A model generated the notes under the pieces. That model searched no databases and was not told the origin of the DNA. It saw only the letters and a list, made by a program, of their open reading frames with translations. A DNA stretch of 64,000 nt. Origin: an uncultured Lachnospiraceae bacterium (GTDB lineage Bacteria > Bacillota > Clostridia > Lachnospirales > Lachnospiraceae). Made by a program: the position numbers and the translations under genes. Numbering within the stretch: the stretch's first letter is position 1; every line of letters starts with the position of its first letter. The DNA lies in NCBI GenBank assembly GCA_910578175.1, contig CAJTPF010000003.1:62001-126000 (forward strand). Direction: 5' to 3'. Positions 17,559 through 26,919 of this stretch are shown piece after piece.

Positions 17559-18806
17559 TTAAATATTCTCCAATTTACAACAATTGCTAAAATATTGAAG
17601 CTTACCGCTTACTTCAATTTCTAAACTGGTATAACACTCAAAACTATAACATGCATTTTTCAATTCCGGATGATCAATATGCTCCGCAATAACTTCTGAA
17701 ATTCCTTCAAACTGCTCCATGTCTTCTTCATCCAGCACCACTCGGATGATAAATTTATTAATTCCCGTCTGAATGATCTGAAATTGCTTAATACACTCAC
17801 CATAGGCTATATTCGCCATATCAATAGCATGAACAAATATGTAAGATGTCAATTTTTCTCCTGATTCAGAATAAATAAAATCATTTAACCTGCCTTTTGT
17901 CAGTTTTAAGACAGGATTTCTATTTCCGCATTTACAGCTTTCTCCTTTTAAAATGCTTCCAATATCCCCTGTTCTATACCGGATAAACGGCATTGCATGA
18001 TTACAGAAAGCGGTAACACAAATTTCTCCTTCTATATCATCTTTTTCTCCACTCTCACTGATTATTTCCACTTCCAGGTTTGAATTAATACAGTGGAGGT
18101 TTCCGTACTTACATTCATATGCGATTGAATTTACTTCATTACATCCATACTGATTTCGGACTGTACATTGCAAAATTTCTTCTATCATGCTTCTGATATT
18201 CGGAAAAAGCATTTCTCCGGATAATTCTATATAACGCAATTCTGGTAACTTAGGCATATTATATTTTCGAATCACGTTACACATCAGAAGTGCGATACTT
18301 GGCTGTAATAGCAGCCAAACAGGATTATATTCCAACATTTTCTCATAAATTTCACACATGGACCCTTCTGACAGTCCCGATTTACTAAATCCCATTCCAT
18401 GTCTGTCCTGCTCTACATATATATCCTCTTTCTCGATATAATTTGATGTTGTAAAAAAATAACAATATCTGTCCCATGGTAATATACCAGCAGCTTTTTT
18501 CCGTTCCAGCCACAGCGGTAACAAAGATTTTGTATATTCTGATTTATCCCATTGAATCATCAGGCATGTTCCGGTAGAGCCTGAGGTTCGGCAGGAAATC
18601 AGATTTTCCTGATTCTTTTTTGCATAATAGTCAGAAGATAACAATTTTTCTTCATCACCAATGATCATATTTTTTGAAACTGGTGGCAATAATTTCATAT
18701 CATAATCATGTTTTTGCCACGCAGCAAATTTATCATTATAAAGTTGATTATAAAACGGAACTTTATAAAAAGCATATTCAATCATTTTTCTCTTTTTATC
18801 ATTCAT
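17559..18806 (-). CDS. PaaK-like adenylate-forming ligase
   Basis: The protein has 415 residues and belongs to the phenylacetate-CoA ligase-like branch of the ANL superfamily. Visible motifs are the P-loop SCRTSGSTGTCLMIQWD (near residue 80), YGCNEVNSIAYEC, the adenosine-ribose Asp in IRYRTGDIG, and a C-terminal catalytic-type Lys in VSGKLQYF. Cys residues in CKCGNRNP and YECKYGNLHC may form a zinc site as in related CapK/PaaK proteins. It should activate a carboxylic acid as an acyl-adenylate; with an ACP gene nearby, loading onto the ACP is likelier than onto CoA (inference). ATG 18806 follows GGAGG at five bases. The substrate is unknown. Confidence 0.82.
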   Translation of the reverse strand: MNDKKRKMIEYAFYKVPFYNQLYNDKFAAWQKHDYDMKLLPPVSKNMIIGDEEKLLSSDYYAKKNQENLISCRTSGSTGTCLMIQWDKSEYTKSLLPLWLERKKAAGILPWDRYCYFFTTSNYIEKEDIYVEQDRHGMGFSKSGLSEGSMCEIYEKMLEYNPVWLLLQPSIALLMCNVIRKYNMPKLPELRYIELSGEMLFPNIRSMIEEILQCTVRNQYGCNEVNSIAYECKYGNLHCINSNLEVEIISESGEKDDIEGEICVTAFCNHAMPFIRYRTGDIGSILKGESCKCGNRNPVLKLTKGRLNDFIYSESGEKLTSYIFVHAIDMANIAYGECIKQFQIIQTGINKFIIRVVLDEEDMEQFEGISEVIAEHIDHPELKNACYSFECYTSLEIEVSGKLQYFSNCCKLENI

Positions 18807-18971
18807 TATTACCTCCATAATAAATACTGCCAAAAACAATCCCATTAATAGCAGATAACAGACTTTTCCCTGTTATTTTTAAATAATACGGCAGTCAAAA
18901 CAGCAATGCAGAGAATGCAAACCATACCTATTTAAGACAAAAGGTAACTGTGATATACCCTGGGAAACCAC

Positions 18972-19832
18972 TTAATCTCTGATTTTATCTTTATTCATAT
19001 AATCCAATAAATACACCCGTAATTGTTCATTTGTAATATTACCGGAATATGCGGTCATTCCTATGGCTGAACAGACATATTCCCTTCCCTGATCTTCCAA
19101 GATTTTAAGTCCTGGCTTTATAACAACGTAATTCGGCAGATCATTAAATTCTTCCGTACCCGAAAAATCCACTTTGATTTCCTTTGTTTCAGAACCCATG
19201 ACTGAAACCGGAACAGATTCATAATTAATTCCTTCCCCTAAATACAATTCTTGAACAATAATATCCGTTTTCATTTTGTTTTTGATCGTATAGCTGAATT
19301 CATCTAATTTTGCAGAATATACAGACGGAATCTCGATTTCTATCTTATCTTTTATTTCAGATGGCTGTATTATTTCAATCACTATATTTCCAAAATCCCT
19401 TACAATCTCCGTACCGTCTACCTTCTGCAGAACCAGTTTTTTAAAATTCAATGTATCTCCAGCTACAAAGCCGCCGTTTAACCGGAACCTGACAACTGAT
19501 TCAGAAATTATCTCATTTTCATTAAACAGAGAACTTATAATATCGCTTGTTAAGTCAGCCTGATATCTGATACCGTTATTTGTTTCAAAAAATACATTCT
19601 GATATTTTTTCATTGGATTCTTTCCGTTTCGATGCAATGCACAAAGCAGAATGTCAATTGCAATATCTTCTCCTGCTTCATATAACATATATCCATTTGA
19701 ATCATAGACATAAATATCATCCGAAGGCCATTTTTCTTTACTTTCTAACAATAATATAAGTCCTCCGCTGACCAATGATATACATAATATCACTCCAGCA
19801 ATTGCCAATATGAGTTTTGTATTCTTATTCAT
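18972..19832 (-). CDS. Membrane-anchored extracytoplasmic protein of unknown function
   Basis: The 286-residue product was not recognised. One N-terminal membrane helix (KLILAIAGVILCISLVSGGL) leads to an extracytoplasmic part of about 255 residues dominated by beta-strand-like alternation. There are two similar halves rich in strands (FFETNNGIRYQADL, VVRFRLNGGFVAGDTLNFKK, and later IPSVYSAKLDEFSYTIKNK, VIKPGLKIL), suggesting two beta-sandwich modules. The start is ATG 19832, with GGAG six bases upstream. It lies between ACP and PaaK-like genes of the cluster, so it may hold or receive the product outside the cell. A gap of 165 bases separates it from the ligase gene. Confidence 0.7.
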   Translation of the reverse strand: MNKNTKLILAIAGVILCISLVSGGLILLLESKEKWPSDDIYVYDSNGYMLYEAGEDIAIDILLCALHRNGKNPMKKYQNVFFETNNGIRYQADLTSDIISSLFNENEIISESVVRFRLNGGFVAGDTLNFKKLVLQKVDGTEIVRDFGNIVIEIIQPSEIKDKIEIEIPSVYSAKLDEFSYTIKNKMKTDIIVQELYLGEGINYESVPVSVMGSETKEIKVDFSGTEEFNDLPNYVVIKPGLKILEDQGREYVCSAIGMTAYSGNITNEQLRVYLLDYMNKDKIRD

Positions 19833-19886
19833 TTGCATCTCCAATCCGCTTTTTTACATCTTCTTTTGAAAATTAACATAAACAGT

Positions 19887-20150
19887 TTATTCATTCCGCA
19901 CTGTTTGCATATGGTCATATACAAAATCAGCTACGCTTTTCACGTTGCTCATTCCCTCCATTAATTCATCAATATCTTCAAATATAATCCGAAATGTATG
20001 TTCCAATTCTGAAATAAATGTCATTATTTCAATAGAATCAAATTGTAATTCTTTAAATAAGTCCGTCTCACCATCAATCTCCATTCCATTTAGATCATTT
20101 TTAATCTCATAAATAATAGATATGATTTTCTCCTCTATTTTCTTCCTCAT
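19887..20150 (-). CDS. Acyl carrier protein
   Basis: The 87-residue acidic helical protein carries the carrier signature LFKELQFDSIEIMTFISELE, with Ser39 as the predicted 4'-phosphopantetheine site (the usual motif is G/x-DSL, here FDSI). The length is typical of ACPs. The frame opens at TTG 20159, overlapping the BtrH-like stop codon; ATG 20150 was preferred, but both have AAAGG-type sites. It is dissimilar from a fatty-acid ACP and sits between an acyltransferase and a ligase, so it is probably a dedicated carrier. Confidence 0.88.
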   Translation of the reverse strand: MRKKIEEKIISIIYEIKNDLNGMEIDGETDLFKELQFDSIEIMTFISELEHTFRIIFEDIDELMEGMSNVKSVADFVYDHMQTVRNE

Positions 20151-20155
20151 TATTT

Positions 20156-21742
20156 TCAAATCCCTTTTTCCTTTATATTTTCAATAATTTCAAACTTTAA
20201 ATTACATTCGGTATGTTCCCATGTTTTTGCAAAGATACCAGTCTGCTTTATTTTTTCACATAATGGCAATTCCTTTTTTATTTTTTTCTTCCCCTTGTCA
20301 TCACCTATATAAAATATACATTTATTTTCTTCCCATAAAATCCCCAGTATCAGTGCATTCTCTACAACTTCTTCTGCCAGATAATGCTCATAATCAGCCC
20401 CGTCAGACGGTATATGTATCCCCAGATTCATCCTTCCCAGACTGCCGTACATGATCCTTGTTTCATCCTCCAGATATAAAATAATTCCACACATAGAACT
20501 GCTACCAAATTGCGTGTCTATATTAATCCTGATTTTAAATTCTCCCTCATCCGTCTTAACATCATATAATATCTGCGGAGCGTTATTTTTCTCCTCCCAT
20601 GTATCATATATCTTTTCTTTTGACAACAGAATCTCTCCCCTGTCTCCTGCAACGGAGACAACCGCCTGATTCCTGTTTTGTATACGATGATCTTTTAATT
20701 TCAGATTTTGTTCCGTTTCCAAGGATATAGAAGATATGTAATTTATAATTTCAGCAAATAAACGTTTCTCCTGCTCAATGTTATTCTCAACTCTCTTTTG
20801 AATCTTTTCCACATTATCATTTCTTTTTTGTATTTTATAAATAATGGATTGTTTTATTATATCCCATTCCTTTGAAATTTTCTGACATAACGCTTCTATG
20901 TCCGATACAGCTCTTTTATCCTTTGTATAATTCAACAGATAATTTACCAGAGAACACAGAAATAATGTTCTGATATTAGATCTTAATAAATATCCATATG
21001 TATTTTGAGTAAATACATCTTTTCTTATTTCATCAAGCAACTTTCTCTCAAAATTTTGATATTTATTCCCATTTACTAAGCGGTTACACGCTTTTGCCAA
21101 ATATCTGATGCTTTCATCAAAAAATATACCATTATTATGTAAATCAACTGACCAAAAATAGCCACGTTCCGGAATCCTATCAAAGCATTTTGAAAATCCA
21201 TAATTCATTTCATAAACAATTTTTTCCTCCATCATAAAATCCGAATAACGGGTACTGGCGCCTAATTCATTGTGCATATTGTCCAAAATATAATAAATCT
21301 GCTTTTTTGAATCATAGCCTTTTATAATAAGATAATGCCTTTTATGTAATTCCCTGTAATTTTCACTGTATGGCAAATAATATAAATCACAGGGCAGAAT
21401 CACCGGTCTCTGCTCTGATAATTCTTCTTTTAGCAATTTATGAAAATCCTTTGTTTTTTTTATATCAAATCTTTGGATTCTGCTATGAAATAAACTTTGC
21501 AATTCCACATTAAAATAATCAAACATAATATCTGATTTGTTATATGTTAACTGAGTTTCATCTTCTAAAACATATGAGACATACATTGATAAGAACAATA
21601 AAAATGATTGAAAATATTGTTTATTTATACTATTAAAAACAATCGCAAACGGCCGGTAAAAACAATTTAATTCATTCCATGCAAAATTATTCTCTACAGT
21701 TGTTATCTCTTCTATATACTTTTTATTCTTATTTTTCACCAT
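20156..21742 (-). CDS. BtrH-like acyltransferase with C-terminal beta-sandwich
   Basis: The protein has 528 residues. Residues 20-190 resemble the BtrH N-terminal domain, a papain-like cysteine acyltransferase that moves an acyl chain from an ACP in butirosin synthesis. Cys27 lies in ELNCFYRPF. PVILPCDLYYLPYSENY leads to His136 in KRHYLIIKGYD, followed by YYILDN. Residues 200-345 are helical. The C-terminal part (360-520; KIRINIDTQFGSSSMCGIIL, RIMYGSLGRMNLGI) looks like a lectin-type beta-sandwich (DUF1349-like). The ACP gene overlaps its end, which supports ACP as acyl donor. The acceptor is not known. Confidence 0.72.
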   Translation of the reverse strand: MVKNKNKKYIEEITTVENNFAWNELNCFYRPFAIVFNSINKQYFQSFLLFLSMYVSYVLEDETQLTYNKSDIMFDYFNVELQSLFHSRIQRFDIKKTKDFHKLLKEELSEQRPVILPCDLYYLPYSENYRELHKRHYLIIKGYDSKKQIYYILDNMHNELGASTRYSDFMMEEKIVYEMNYGFSKCFDRIPERGYFWSVDLHNNGIFFDESIRYLAKACNRLVNGNKYQNFERKLLDEIRKDVFTQNTYGYLLRSNIRTLFLCSLVNYLLNYTKDKRAVSDIEALCQKISKEWDIIKQSIIYKIQKRNDNVEKIQKRVENNIEQEKRLFAEIINYISSISLETEQNLKLKDHRIQNRNQAVVSVAGDRGEILLSKEKIYDTWEEKNNAPQILYDVKTDEGEFKIRINIDTQFGSSSMCGIILYLEDETRIMYGSLGRMNLGIHIPSDGADYEHYLAEEVVENALILGILWEENKCIFYIGDDKGKKKIKKELPLCEKIKQTGIFAKTWEHTECNLKFEIIENIKEKGI

Positions 21743-21805
21743 ATTTAATTTCCGTTTATTCCTTTAATTATTTTCCCTTTGTATATCTCTTCTTTATTCG
21801 TATAA

Positions 21806-21842
21806 CAATAAAAAACTGCAAAATATTTTATATTCTGCAGTT
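21806..21842 (-). terminator. Terminator-like hairpin upstream of the AT-rich cluster
   Basis: AACTGCA (21814-21820) pairs with TGCAGTT (21836-21842), and on the minus strand a TTTTTTATTG run follows. It lies about 120 bases after the ligase stop at 21963, so the ligase and the cluster may be separate transcripts. The rest of the 21743-21962 gap is AT-rich without a clear element. Confidence 0.55.
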
Positions 21843-21962
21843 AAGCTTTCACAAAATTTTATGTACTTACACCTATAGAAAACAGTCATTATTTGTCTGT
21901 TTTTATATTAAAATATCAAAAAATTTACCCCTGCATATTAAATATTTAACCACATTCTCATT

Positions 21963-23372
21963 TTATATTGTCAGACTTGTTTTGTCAAGTATTTCCTTAT
22001 AATATCTATAATCTATCTTCCCATTCTCTTTCCTCATTATCTCACAAACAGATATTACCTGAAATACAATTTTGGCAAACCCGGTCTGTCGGTTTAAATA
22101 CTCCGGAATCCTGTCTTTTTCCCTGATATCGGAAAAAATAATGATTTTATCGCCATATACCAGACTGATAAACGTATATCCCGGAAAACCTCCTGTCAGT
22201 ATTGTTTCCAGCTCGTCCAGGCTAATCCGGTTTCCATATATTTTTGCCGTTCTGTCCAGTCTTCCGCAAATATAGAGATAGCCTTTCCCATCTTTATATC
22301 CCAGATCTCCGGTATGCAGTATACCCTTATTTTCATCTCCCTTTGATAAATCCATACGGTTCGCTGCATAACCCAAAGATACGTTTTTACCCCTCACCAG
22401 TATCTCCCCCTCTTCGGATATAAGAACCTCTTCCTTCCCGATAGGTCTGCCTACACTGCCCAGAGGCTGTTCCAATGTAGATTTCATACATGAGATTCTG
22501 GCTGTTGCTTCCGTCTGGCCATACATTACATAAAAATCTATTTCCTTCTGCTCCGCACAGGCACAGATTTTTTTCTGCAGTTCCACGTCCAGGCGACCGC
22601 CGGCCTGGGTCATGGTTTTCAATGAAACCGGCATCTTTTTATACAGTTTCAGCTTTTCCAATATCTCATAAGTATAAGGTACTCCTGCAAAAAAGGTTCC
22701 TTTATGTTCATTAAAAAATCTCCAGAAAGCATTGGATATGATTTTTTCCTCCGTCAGCAGAATAAGACCTCCGGCATACAAATGGGTGTTGATCACAGAT
22801 AACCCATAGGTATAATGCAGGGGAAGCGTGGTGACTGCCCGGTCATATTCACTGATCTTAAGGGATTCTATAATATCCAGTGTATTGGTTTTTATATTAT
22901 CTTTACTGAGCCGTACCAGTTTGCTGCTGCCGGTGGAACCGGAGGTAGATAGCAATAATGCCAGATCTTTATATACCTTCTTTTCCGCCGATTCATCCGG
23001 CCGGGAAACTCCTGACTTAAACAGACTGTAACCGCCATAGCGGTAAATCGGGTCCCGTTTTCCCTGACGGATATATACCGCGGTTTTATATCCGGCTTTC
23101 TGCGGAATCCACAAATACTCCGGCTGATAGTTTTTTATGAGTTCCGTTAATCTTTCGCCGTTGATATCAGCGCTTACCATGATCGGAACTATTCCGTTTT
23201 TCAGACATCCGGTATATGCCGTCAATGTTTCTATATTATTTCCGCATAATATAAGGATCAGGCTGCCCCGGTTAATTCCGTGTATAAAGGCAGCCTCCAG
23301 TTTTTCCAGTTCTTCATAAGTTATCTTTAATCCCTTATCCGTAATAACAGCGTATCTATCCTTTTTGTTCAT
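21963..23372 (-). CDS. AMP-dependent acyl-activating ligase
   Basis: The protein has 469 residues, a compact ANL-superfamily adenylating enzyme. Visible motifs are LLLSTSGSTGSSKLVRLS (near residue 140), LPLHYTYGLS, MYGQTEATARISC, GILHTGDLGYKD and YICGRLDRTAKIYGNRIS, with a final Lys in ENGKIDYRYYK. All core motifs are intact. It resembles stand-alone adenylation proteins that load carriers in biosynthetic clusters. Base composition is closer to the host genes than to the AT-rich cluster downstream, and a hairpin separates them, so membership in the cluster is likely but not certain. The substrate is unknown. Confidence 0.85.
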   Translation of the reverse strand: MNKKDRYAVITDKGLKITYEELEKLEAAFIHGINRGSLILILCGNNIETLTAYTGCLKNGIVPIMVSADINGERLTELIKNYQPEYLWIPQKAGYKTAVYIRQGKRDPIYRYGGYSLFKSGVSRPDESAEKKVYKDLALLLSTSGSTGSSKLVRLSKDNIKTNTLDIIESLKISEYDRAVTTLPLHYTYGLSVINTHLYAGGLILLTEEKIISNAFWRFFNEHKGTFFAGVPYTYEILEKLKLYKKMPVSLKTMTQAGGRLDVELQKKICACAEQKEIDFYVMYGQTEATARISCMKSTLEQPLGSVGRPIGKEEVLISEEGEILVRGKNVSLGYAANRMDLSKGDENKGILHTGDLGYKDGKGYLYICGRLDRTAKIYGNRISLDELETILTGGFPGYTFISLVYGDKIIIFSDIREKDRIPEYLNRQTGFAKIVFQVISVCEIMRKENGKIDYRYYKEILDKTSLTI

Positions 23373-23393
23373 AACGTTCGGCTTCCCCTGTTT

Positions 23394-23852
23394 TCAATTC
23401 TTCTGGTCGCTATTTATACCTGACAGCAGTTTTTCAAAACTATCCGCAAACCATTTATCTTCCTGCCTGGTTCTCTTCTTCTGTCTTTTATAATAACTTT
23501 TTTTGGAAATCCTTCGGGATTCCCTTGCCATATGGCGCTCCGCCAGCAAACCGTCTATATTTTCATCAGTAAACAATCTGCCGCTCTGATGAATTGCAAA
23601 AGCGCCCTTTCCCAAAGCCATGGCCGCCACTCCATAGTCCTGTGTTACCACAATATCGCCTGCCGCACACAGATTCAGCAGGGCAAAATCCACTGCATCC
23701 GCCCCGGCTCCGATTATTTTAACCTCACTGTATTCGCTGTATAATACATGACTGGTGTCACATAATAATATCACCGGAATACCATATTCTTCTGCAATAC
23801 GCTCGGTTATACCGATGACCGGACAGGCATCCGCATCCACTAAAATCTTCAA
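23394..23852 (-). CDS. DUF188 / YaiI-YqxD family protein
   Basis: This 152-residue protein belongs to the UPF0178 family, a PIN/NYN-like fold. Conserved patches are ILVDADACPV at the N-terminus, GADAVDFALLN, GDIVVTQDYGVAAMAL and the Lys/Arg-rich KKSYYKRQKKRTRQ near the C-terminus. The Asp residues could bind metal as in nucleases; the function is not established. The start is TTG at 23852 after AAGGCGG. It lies 20 bases from the DUF4026 gene upstream, probably in one transcript. Confidence 0.9.
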   Translation of the reverse strand: MKILVDADACPVIGITERIAEEYGIPVILLCDTSHVLYSEYSEVKIIGAGADAVDFALLNLCAAGDIVVTQDYGVAAMALGKGAFAIHQSGRLFTDENIDGLLAERHMARESRRISKKSYYKRQKKRTRQEDKWFADSFEKLLSGINSDQKN

Positions 23853-23872
23853 GATCTGCCGCCTTCCGAAAT

Positions 23873-25174
23873 TTACAGTACCAGATATACCGAATCCGGC
23901 GTAATCCTCTGTTCATCCAAAAACATCATCCAGTCCGTGATATCCTCATAACTGATTTCCCGGAAATCACCGGCTCTCAAGTTATTTACATAATATGGTT
24001 CCTGTGTAAGTTCCGCCACAAACGTATTCTCCCGCAACTCCAACAGTTTAAACCATATATGCTCATGAAAACCTTCTTCCATATCATACTCCGGGTCAGG
24101 ATCCAGACCAACTTTTATCAGAGCCTCTGCACCTCTGTTCTTTACACAATCTTTGAGAACATAAAGTCTTTCTTCCGCCAGCGCTTTCATTCGTGCAGTC
24201 TCTTCGTTGGTATACATGATCAGCGGATTATCTGCCAGTTCCCTGTTATAAATGGATACCGGGGAATATACCTCATTATTATAATCCGACTCGGAAGCAT
24301 AGAGATACACGATACCAGTCTTTCCGTTATGTCCTTCACCGGCTCTGTCCATTAATCCGCCTAAATCTTTTTTGTCAATATTTGACATCACACGTTTCCA
24401 GTCCACCCAGGTGGCCACCAGTTCTATGTCTTTGGATAACTGTGCTATGTACATCGGCTCGCTTTCATTTATAAAACCGTTTTTGTCCACGATCCTGCCT
24501 GCCAGCGCCATAATGATATTGTAATGGCTGTTGCAGTTTTCCTGATCCGAATCCAGTATTTCCAGCTCCACACCTCCGCAACGATTCAGTCCGTGGGTAT
24601 GAAGCCATACTTTATCTTTCTTGCCGGATACCGCCTGCACGGTATACAGATATAACGGTGACGGCGGAACCTTTGACTGCGCCGCCAGTTTCGCCCACTT
24701 GCCGGAATAGATCTTTTCACAGCTGAAATCTACGACCGCAACCAGATCCGGTATCATTATATTTAACATTTTTAACTGCAAATGATAAGAAACCACATTC
24801 ACACTTCCAAATGTCATGGTAATGCTTAACCCCCGCTTATTATTCCGTATGATCCCGATGCTGTCCTCATCAAGCAAATGATTAATGGTGAATAATTCCG
24901 GAATTTCAAAAGTCGTCACATGAAACTCCACACTATATTCTTCCTCTTTATACTTTACGACTACGCAAGGGGTTTCGCCTGTAGATTTTGCCACAACTTC
25001 TATCTCATCATCGCTTTTCACCCTGTCGATCATTGCATCCATGTCATCAATATCCTGCTGGTTCCTCGGCACGCCCAGCATATATGAATACTCCTTCGGT
25101 ATGGTACCGGATAAAGGCTCCCTGTCACCTATTTTCTCAGGAAGTTTTGTTTTTTTCTCTCCAAATATTCCCAT
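23873..25174 (-). CDS. DUF4026/DUF2314 domain protein
   Basis: The protein has 433 residues and is cytosolic, with no signal or membrane segment. The N-terminal two thirds match the layout of DUF4026 (IEVVAKSTGETPCVVVKY, EEYSVEFHVTTFEIP, LYLYTVQAVSGKKDKVWLHT). Residues 365-425 match DUF2314, with EHIWFKLLEL, ENTFVAELTQEPY and FREISYEDITDWMM. DUF2314 domains occur in proteins with toxin-immunity or housekeeping context; no function is known here. GAGGAG precedes the ATG. Confidence 0.75.
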   Translation of the reverse strand: MGIFGEKKTKLPEKIGDREPLSGTIPKEYSYMLGVPRNQQDIDDMDAMIDRVKSDDEIEVVAKSTGETPCVVVKYKEEEYSVEFHVTTFEIPELFTINHLLDEDSIGIIRNNKRGLSITMTFGSVNVVSYHLQLKMLNIMIPDLVAVVDFSCEKIYSGKWAKLAAQSKVPPSPLYLYTVQAVSGKKDKVWLHTHGLNRCGGVELEILDSDQENCNSHYNIIMALAGRIVDKNGFINESEPMYIAQLSKDIELVATWVDWKRVMSNIDKKDLGGLMDRAGEGHNGKTGIVYLYASESDYNNEVYSPVSIYNRELADNPLIMYTNEETARMKALAEERLYVLKDCVKNRGAEALIKVGLDPDPEYDMEEGFHEHIWFKLLELRENTFVAELTQEPYYVNNLRAGDFREISYEDITDWMMFLDEQRITPDSVYLVL

Positions 25175-25371
25175 GACTGTATCTCCTCTGCTATGATTTA
25201 AAATTTAAATATTGCTTTATTTATTATACACCGATAAATCTATTGATGTAAATAAAAATCAGACTGATCAAGCCTTAAAATTTACATTTGGATAAAAAAA
25301 TCTTGACTTTTGAAAAATTATTTTTAAAATATAGTTATAATACCGGGACAGCCTGTAAAAAGGAGGAACAT

Positions 25372-25833
25372 ATGATTAACTTTTTAAAAAATACGTATTA
25401 TAGATTTTTTACATATAAGCGGGAATACGAAAACAATCGTAAAGATTTTTGTGAATATGCAAATAGAAAAATAAATATCTTCAAACGGCTTTCTATTCTC
25501 TGCCACCTTGTGTATCTGGCATTTACCGTTTATGCAGTCATTAAGATCATCGAATGTGCAAGAAATCATGCCGGTGCTGATTTATATTTTGTTGAACTGA
25601 TCGTTTTCAGCCTGATGGGTATCACTGCTATTCTGGCAAAGCGGGAGAAACTTTTAATGGTGCTTCTTTTTACTGCTTTTGTCTGCGCCTTCGGACAATA
25701 TGAACACCTGAATCATTTCTTACAATATATCGCCCTGGCATTCTGTACCGGGTTTGCATTTTACGGCTGCAGGCTATATTGCTCTTTGAAGTACTATCTG
25801 CAATTAAATTCGGAGAACCGGCAGGCAGCGTAA
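25372..25833 (+). CDS. Four-helix membrane protein, unknown
   Basis: The start is set by AAAAAGGAGGAACAT before ATG 25372, giving 153 residues. A basic cytoplasmic N-terminus (YYRFFTYKREYENNRK) precedes four hydrophobic helices (about 38-62, 72-88, 92-108 and 113-132). It has no recognised family. It is alone on the plus strand between two minus-strand genes. Confidence 0.7.
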   Translation: MINFLKNTYYRFFTYKREYENNRKDFCEYANRKINIFKRLSILCHLVYLAFTVYAVIKIIECARNHAGADLYFVELIVFSLMGITAILAKREKLLMVLLFTAFVCAFGQYEHLNHFLQYIALAFCTGFAFYGCRLYCSLKYYLQLNSENRQAA

Positions 25834-25850
25834 CTGCCAAACAATTTCTA

Positions 25851-26906
25851 TTATACCACCTGGCAGATCCTATCCAATAAAGCCTCGCAGCGTTCCAGTT
25901 TCTCCCGGTCCAGCCGTATATCTTCTTTCACCGGCACACGCTGAAACAAATGCATGATCCGTCTGCTATATTTCAGATCACTGTTTAAAAACAGACGGAG
26001 CAACCCAAAGATCATTTTAATTATAACGATAAAACAAAGAATGTAGATTTCAAACGGAACCGTATTTAAAAAACATACAATTATAAATATCAGCCCCCAT
26101 ATACTGTTTCGAACCGCCGATTTCCGCAATATGGAATACTGCCGCTCCAAACACTTTATGTCTGCCCTCAATATACGCGCCTCTTCCCCGATCACTCTTA
26201 AATCCCGGTCATCATATTCTTTTTCATAGATATATTGAAAAGATTTCTGAAGCGGCATTTCTATCTTCTGAATCATCTTCCACGGTCTCGAACCGGCAAT
26301 CAGCAAAATGGCTGCAAACAATATCCATAGCCCCTTTATCATCAGTTCTTTTTCTTCTTCCACATCTATAATCACGATTTTATAATCAGCAATTACTGTA
26401 TGGTTTAGAATCTTATTTAAATCATGCTCCTTTGCAACCTGCCCTGTCAGTTCCAATGCGGTTTCATCCGTTTTTTCTAATTTTCCCGTAATTCTGTACT
26501 CAGAATGTCCGGTATTATCAATGGCGGCCCCAAACGGGTCTTTTTCCTGCAATCCAAAAGGTAATATTGATTGAACAGAAATCGCAAATTTCTCTCTTCC
26601 ATTGTCAATTTCAGCCACATAATATATATTTTCTTTCGACGAAATAAAAACATGGCAAGCCGGAGAAAATACACCATTGCCGACTTTATCATTTGCACCG
26701 TACACATTATAATCCGAAAGAAAAATATATTTCCCCTCCAAAATAGCATTTAAATCAAAGGAACTCTCATTTAATGTCTCCTTCAGATTCTTTCTGTTTA
26801 CAAATCCTTCTGATGTCAAGGAAACTCCCCATATCAAAAGAACACAGCCAATAACAAACAGGGCTGGAATAGAAATTAGATATTTATACTTTATTTGCTC
26901 TTCCAT
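25851..26906 (-). CDS. Membrane protein with extracytoplasmic domain, unknown
   Basis: The 351-residue product has one N-terminal helix (about 8-30), an extracytoplasmic domain (35-185) with LEGKYIFLSDYNVYGAND and VFSPACHVFISS, then a helix (about 190-210), a charged cytoplasmic segment and a double helix near 270-310. A 'DUF6709'-type label is conceivable but was not confirmed. ATG 26906 follows AGGATAA and comes 13 bases after the nicotinate phosphoribosyltransferase stop, so it is probably cotranscribed with that gene. Confidence 0.7.
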   Translation of the reverse strand: MEEQIKYKYLISIPALFVIGCVLLIWGVSLTSEGFVNRKNLKETLNESSFDLNAILEGKYIFLSDYNVYGANDKVGNGVFSPACHVFISSKENIYYVAEIDNGREKFAISVQSILPFGLQEKDPFGAAIDNTGHSEYRITGKLEKTDETALELTGQVAKEHDLNKILNHTVIADYKIVIIDVEEEKELMIKGLWILFAAILLIAGSRPWKMIQKIEMPLQKSFQYIYEKEYDDRDLRVIGEEARILRADIKCLERQYSILRKSAVRNSIWGLIFIIVCFLNTVPFEIYILCFIVIIKMIFGLLRLFLNSDLKYSRRIMHLFQRVPVKEDIRLDREKLERCEALLDRICQVV

Positions 26907-26919
26907 GATCACTGTTATC

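Noticed and set aside
18846..18971. ATAACAG/CTGTTAT hairpin followed by T5 on the plus strand (about 18855-18881)
   Set aside because: The T tract is on the strand without a gene, so it would not terminate the minus-strand cluster; not called as a terminator.
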